This document shows positions 4,677 to 7,182 of a DNA stretch of 7,182 nt, one piece after another (positions within the stretch are counted from its first letter, which is position 1; every line of letters starts with the position of its first letter). The stretch covers positions 1-7,182 of the forward strand of contig JAQTUC010000075.1 of NCBI GenBank assembly GCA_028710385.1. Direction: 5' to 3'. This DNA is from Candidatus Omnitrophota bacterium (lineage in GTDB: Bacteria; Omnitrophota; Gorgyraeia; Duberdicusellales; 4484-171). Position numbers and translations under genes: made by a program. Below the pieces are notes generated by a model. It was not told where the DNA came from and ran no database searches. It worked only from the letters and a program-made list of their open reading frames with translations.

Positions 4677-5804
4677 ATGCCGACGGATAAAATTAATTTT
4701 GATTATTCCACTCCAAAAATACTTCAAATCAAGCTAACCGGGGCATGGTTGATGGGTTCGGGCATTCCGGCAATATCGGAAATTACTTCTCAGATTTCCA
4801 GCCGCGCTGATATTTCACAAATTACTTTTTCCGCTTCGCAAATTTCCAAATGGGACAGCGGGTTGGTTTCATTCTTGCACGGTGTAATTAAAGAATGCCG
4901 GAGAAAAAATATTAAGGTAGAAAAAAAAGGCCTGCCCGAAGGGGTATGCAAGCTGCTTAATCTTACTGAAAAAAATACTGAAAGAATAGCCCCGCAAAAA
5001 ACGGAAGAAGAGCCGTTTTTCCAAAGAATTGGAAGCGGGGTTTTGCGGTTTAAGGAAAGCGTATTGTCTTTGCTTGGTTTTTTAGGTGAGATTGCCGTTT
5101 CTTTTCACCGCACAATCACCGGCAAAGCTTATTTTCGTTTTAATGATTTTATGCTTATCGTGCAAAGGTGCGGAGCAGACGCCCTTGGCCTTGTTTCTTT
5201 GATAAGCGTGTTGGTGGGTGTAATTCTTGCTTTTATAGGAGCGATACAACTTCGAATCTTCGGCGCCCAAATTTATATTGCAGATATTGTGGGCATAGCA
5301 ATGGTGCGGGTTATGGGCGCGGTAATGACAGGCATAATTATGTCAGGCAGAACCGGCGCTTCTTTTGCCGCGGAATTAGGCATAATGCAGACAAATGAAG
5401 AAATAGACGCGCTTAAAACTTTGGGCGTTAATCCGGTTGAATTTTTGGTTGTGCCGCGCATTTTAGCGTTAGTTGTTATGTTGCCGCTGCTGACTCTCTA
5501 TGCGGACTTCATGGGCATATTGGGCGGCTACGTTATAAGCGCGGGAGTGCTTGGCATAAACCCGGTGGAATACCTAAACCACACGCAGTCAGCAGTAAAA
5601 CTTGGCAATCTTTGGATAGGGTTAATGCACGGTTTTGTTTTCGGCCTAATTATTGCAATTTCTGGTTGCTTTCGCGGTATGAATTGCGAAAGAAGCGCAA
5701 ACGGCGTAGGCGAGGCTACTACCTCAGCGGTAGTTACCTCAATTACCAGTATTGTAGTAGCTACGGCAATTATTACTTTTATTTGTCAGGTGCTTGGAGT
5801 TTAA
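4677..5804 (+). CDS. mlaE: STAS-MlaE fused permease of an Mla/MCE lipid ABC transporter
   Basis: This 375-residue inner-membrane protein combines two subunits that are separate in E. coli. Residues 1 to about 100 form a STAS domain like MlaB, with the WDSGLVSFLHGVI segment (Asp60-Ser61) at the usual STAS D-S/T position. After a linker, residues about 125-375 form the MlaE (PF02405) permease, with five or so hydrophobic segments, the GRTGASFAAELGIM stretch (about 224-237), the coupling segment TNEEIDALKTLGVNPVEF (239-256), the P-R after it, and the C-terminal GVGEATTSAVV (343-353). MlaE carries phospholipids through the membrane with MlaF and MlaD. The ATG has AAGGCGG 4-11 bases upstream. It is the first gene of the mlaE-mlaF-mlaD set. 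STAS-MlaE fusions of about this length are common outside the Enterobacteria. Confidence 0.93.
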   Translation: MPTDKINFDYSTPKILQIKLTGAWLMGSGIPAISEITSQISSRADISQITFSASQISKWDSGLVSFLHGVIKECRRKNIKVEKKGLPEGVCKLLNLTEKNTERIAPQKTEEEPFFQRIGSGVLRFKESVLSLLGFLGEIAVSFHRTITGKAYFRFNDFMLIVQRCGADALGLVSLISVLVGVILAFIGAIQLRIFGAQIYIADIVGIAMVRVMGAVMTGIIMSGRTGASFAAELGIMQTNEEIDALKTLGVNPVEFLVVPRILALVVMLPLLTLYADFMGILGGYVISAGVLGINPVEYLNHTQSAVKLGNLWIGLMHGFVFGLIIAISGCFRGMNCERSANGVGEATTSAVVTSITSIVVATAIITFICQVLGV

Positions 5805-5807
5805 GCG

Positions 5808-6578
5808 ATGAAACAGATTCCAGAAAGTGTTATTGAGGTGCGTAATCTTAATTTAAGTTACGATGATTATGTGGTAATGAATAATTTAAACTTCAGAATC
5901 CTTAAGGGGGATATTTTTATTATTATGGGCGCAAGCGGATGCGGTAAATCAACTTTGTTAAAAAGCCTCATAGGTTTGAAGGCGCCCGCTAAAGGCGAAG
6001 TCTTCTACGGAGGGAAAAATTTCTGGCGTGAAGATGAATCGGTGCAGAAAGATTTAATGCGGCGCTTCGGAGTTCTTTATCAAAGCGGCGCTCTTTGGAG
6101 TTCTCTGACCATTGGGGAAAATATCGCCCTTCCCTTAGAGCTTTATTCTGGCTTGAGCGCTTCCCAGATACAGGACGTGGTCGAGTTAAAACTTGCGTTA
6201 GTAGGGCTGTCGGGATATTCGCAATTTTATCCTTCTGAAATAAGCGGAGGAATGCGTAAGCGCGCAGGCTTGGCCCGGGCAATTGCGCTGGATCCTGATA
6301 TTATTTTTTTTGATGAGCCTAGCGCCGGGCTTGATCCGGTTAATGCGCGCATGCTTGATGATTTGATATTGCAGTTAAGAGATACTTTAGGGGCTACTTT
6401 TGTGGTGGTCACACACGAACTCGCCAGTATTTTTGCAATAGGAAGCAATTCGGTGTTTCTTGATGCAAACAGTAAAACTATTGCTGCTGAGGGTAGTCCA
6501 AAGTATTTGCTCGCCAATTCCAGCAATCCTTGCGTTATTGAATTTTTGACAAGGGGAGAGAAACAGGGGGGAGAATGA
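5808..6578 (+). CDS. mlaF: MlaF-type ATP-binding protein of the lipid transporter
   Basis: This 256-residue cytoplasmic ABC ATPase drives lipid movement by MlaE. It has Walker A GASGCGKST (41-49), Q-loop Gln92 in LYQSGALWSSLT (a form typical of MlaF), signature SGGMRKRAGLARA (146-158), Walker B IIFFDEP with catalytic Glu170 (165-171), the D-loop SAGLDPV (172-178) and H-loop His203 in VVTHEL. The signature has SGGM rather than SGGQ, as is usual for MlaF. The length is normal and all catalytic residues are present. It starts 3 bases after the mlaE stop, with TTGGAG about 8 bases before the ATG, and its own TGA overlaps the next start, so it is tightly coupled to both neighbours. Confidence 0.95.
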   Translation: MKQIPESVIEVRNLNLSYDDYVVMNNLNFRILKGDIFIIMGASGCGKSTLLKSLIGLKAPAKGEVFYGGKNFWREDESVQKDLMRRFGVLYQSGALWSSLTIGENIALPLELYSGLSASQIQDVVELKLALVGLSGYSQFYPSEISGGMRKRAGLARAIALDPDIIFFDEPSAGLDPVNARMLDDLILQLRDTLGATFVVVTHELASIFAIGSNSVFLDANSKTIAAEGSPKYLLANSSNPCVIEFLTRGEKQGGE

Positions 6579-7182
6579 TTAAAAAAGCAAACAAAACAAT
6601 AATCGGCGCATTTGTGGTAGGCGCAGTAGCTTTATTGATTACAGCTATACTTATTTTTGGCTCAGGAGCGCTTTTTAAACAAGCAGATAAATATGTTTTA
6701 TTTTTTGACGGGTCGGTAAAAGGCCTTTCCGTGGGCGCTCCGGTTATTTTCCGCGGAGTACAAATTGGTAATGTAACAGAGATAAGCCCGATTTATGACC
6801 CTAAAACCAAGAAAGTGTTAATTGGGGTGGTTATTGAGGTTGAGTTGTCGCGGGTTGAAGGTTTTCCCGAAAGAATAGGCTATCCTAACTATAAGATGCT
6901 TATTAACCGCGGCTTGCGGGCAGGCTTGGAAGTGCAAAATTTTATAACCGGGCAACTTATGATTGGTTTTGATTTTTATCCGGATGAGCCGGTGAATACA
7001 TATGACGTTGTAAAAAAATATCCTGAATTGCCTACTTTACCGGTATCGCCGGCTATTTTTGATGTTATGAACCAGCTGCCTATTAAGGATATAGCGGATA
7101 ATTTAAAGCAAACTGTCGCGGGGATAAATAACCTGATAAATTCAGGAGGTTCCTACGGATTGAATAACATGTTTCAGGAGGT
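6575..7182 (+). CDS. mlaD: MCE-domain (MlaD/PqiB-like) lipid-transport protein, N-terminal part
   Basis: The first 202 codons are present; the gene runs off the right edge. The ATG at 6575 overlaps the mlaF stop (ATGA). Residues about 8-30 form a single membrane anchor, and the MCE domain begins at about 39 with YVLFFDGSVKGLSVGAPV and RGVQIGNVTEI. The domain carries a longer insert (about 92-112) than E. coli MlaD, then GLRAGLEVQNFITGQLMIGFDFYPDEP split over 113-139, which resembles the PqiB-like MCE form. The tail after about 150 is Pro-rich and then likely helical. In this family the MCE domains form a hexameric ring or tube that passes lipids between the MlaE permease and the periplasm. 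Family members with this style usually run to about 300 residues or more, so roughly a third is probably missing. Confidence 0.92.
   Translation, partial: MIKKANKTIIGAFVVGAVALLITAILIFGSGALFKQADKYVLFFDGSVKGLSVGAPVIFRGVQIGNVTEISPIYDPKTKKVLIGVVIEVELSRVEGFPERIGYPNYKMLINRGLRAGLEVQNFITGQLMIGFDFYPDEPVNTYDVVKKYPELPTLPVSPAIFDVMNQLPIKDIADNLKQTVAGINNLINSGGSYGLNNMFQE

Noticed and set aside
1..7182. CRISPR arrays, tRNA or rRNA genes, insertion sequences, attachment sites
   Set aside because: No regularly spaced repeats, no tRNA-like cloverleaf or rRNA sequence, no transposase or integrase frame and no flanking duplications were seen.

Overview
The window carries protein-coding genes on the + strand only and is moderately AT-rich. 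It looks like a diderm (outer-membrane) bacterium: it has a TonB-dependent outer-membrane receptor and an Mla/MCE lipid transporter, which make sense only with an outer membrane. The form of the transporter genes (STAS domain fused to the permease, MCE protein with an extended PqiB-like loop) and the general style resemble deep-branching diderms such as Omnitrophota or deltaproteobacteria-like lineages. That placement is a guess from protein style, not a phylogeny.

Bases 1-1225 and 1226-3064 form a vitamin B12 block. It opens with the C-terminal end of cobS (nucleotide-loop assembly of cobalamin). An 8-base overlap leads into a DUF71/COG2102 PP-loop ATPase of the kind predicted to act in B12 salvage. 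A strong inverted repeat over the stop codon of that gene ends the unit. Then comes a 371-base leader with several hairpins, a diverged direct repeat and a clear cobalamin riboswitch, followed by btuB, the outer-membrane corrinoid receptor. Making, salvaging and importing cobalamin thus sit together, with import placed under B12 feedback.

Bases 3065-3283 have no convincing protein gene. They hold a promoter-like pair just after btuB, about 110 bases rich in competing inverted repeats, and a textbook intrinsic terminator just before the next gene. I read this as an unassigned small RNA or attenuator; it is the most interesting unexplained element here.

Bases 3284-4566 encode a membrane-anchored SIMPL (DUF541) protein and a YgjP-like (DUF45) zinc-metallopeptidase-type protein with a TTG start. 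A 110-base gap with a C8 tract follows.

Bases 4677-7182 are an Mla-type phospholipid transporter operon: a STAS-MlaE fused permease, the MlaF ATPase (3 bases apart) and the start of an MCE-domain MlaD-like protein (4-base ATGA overlap), which runs off the right edge. Together they would move lipids between the inner and outer membranes.
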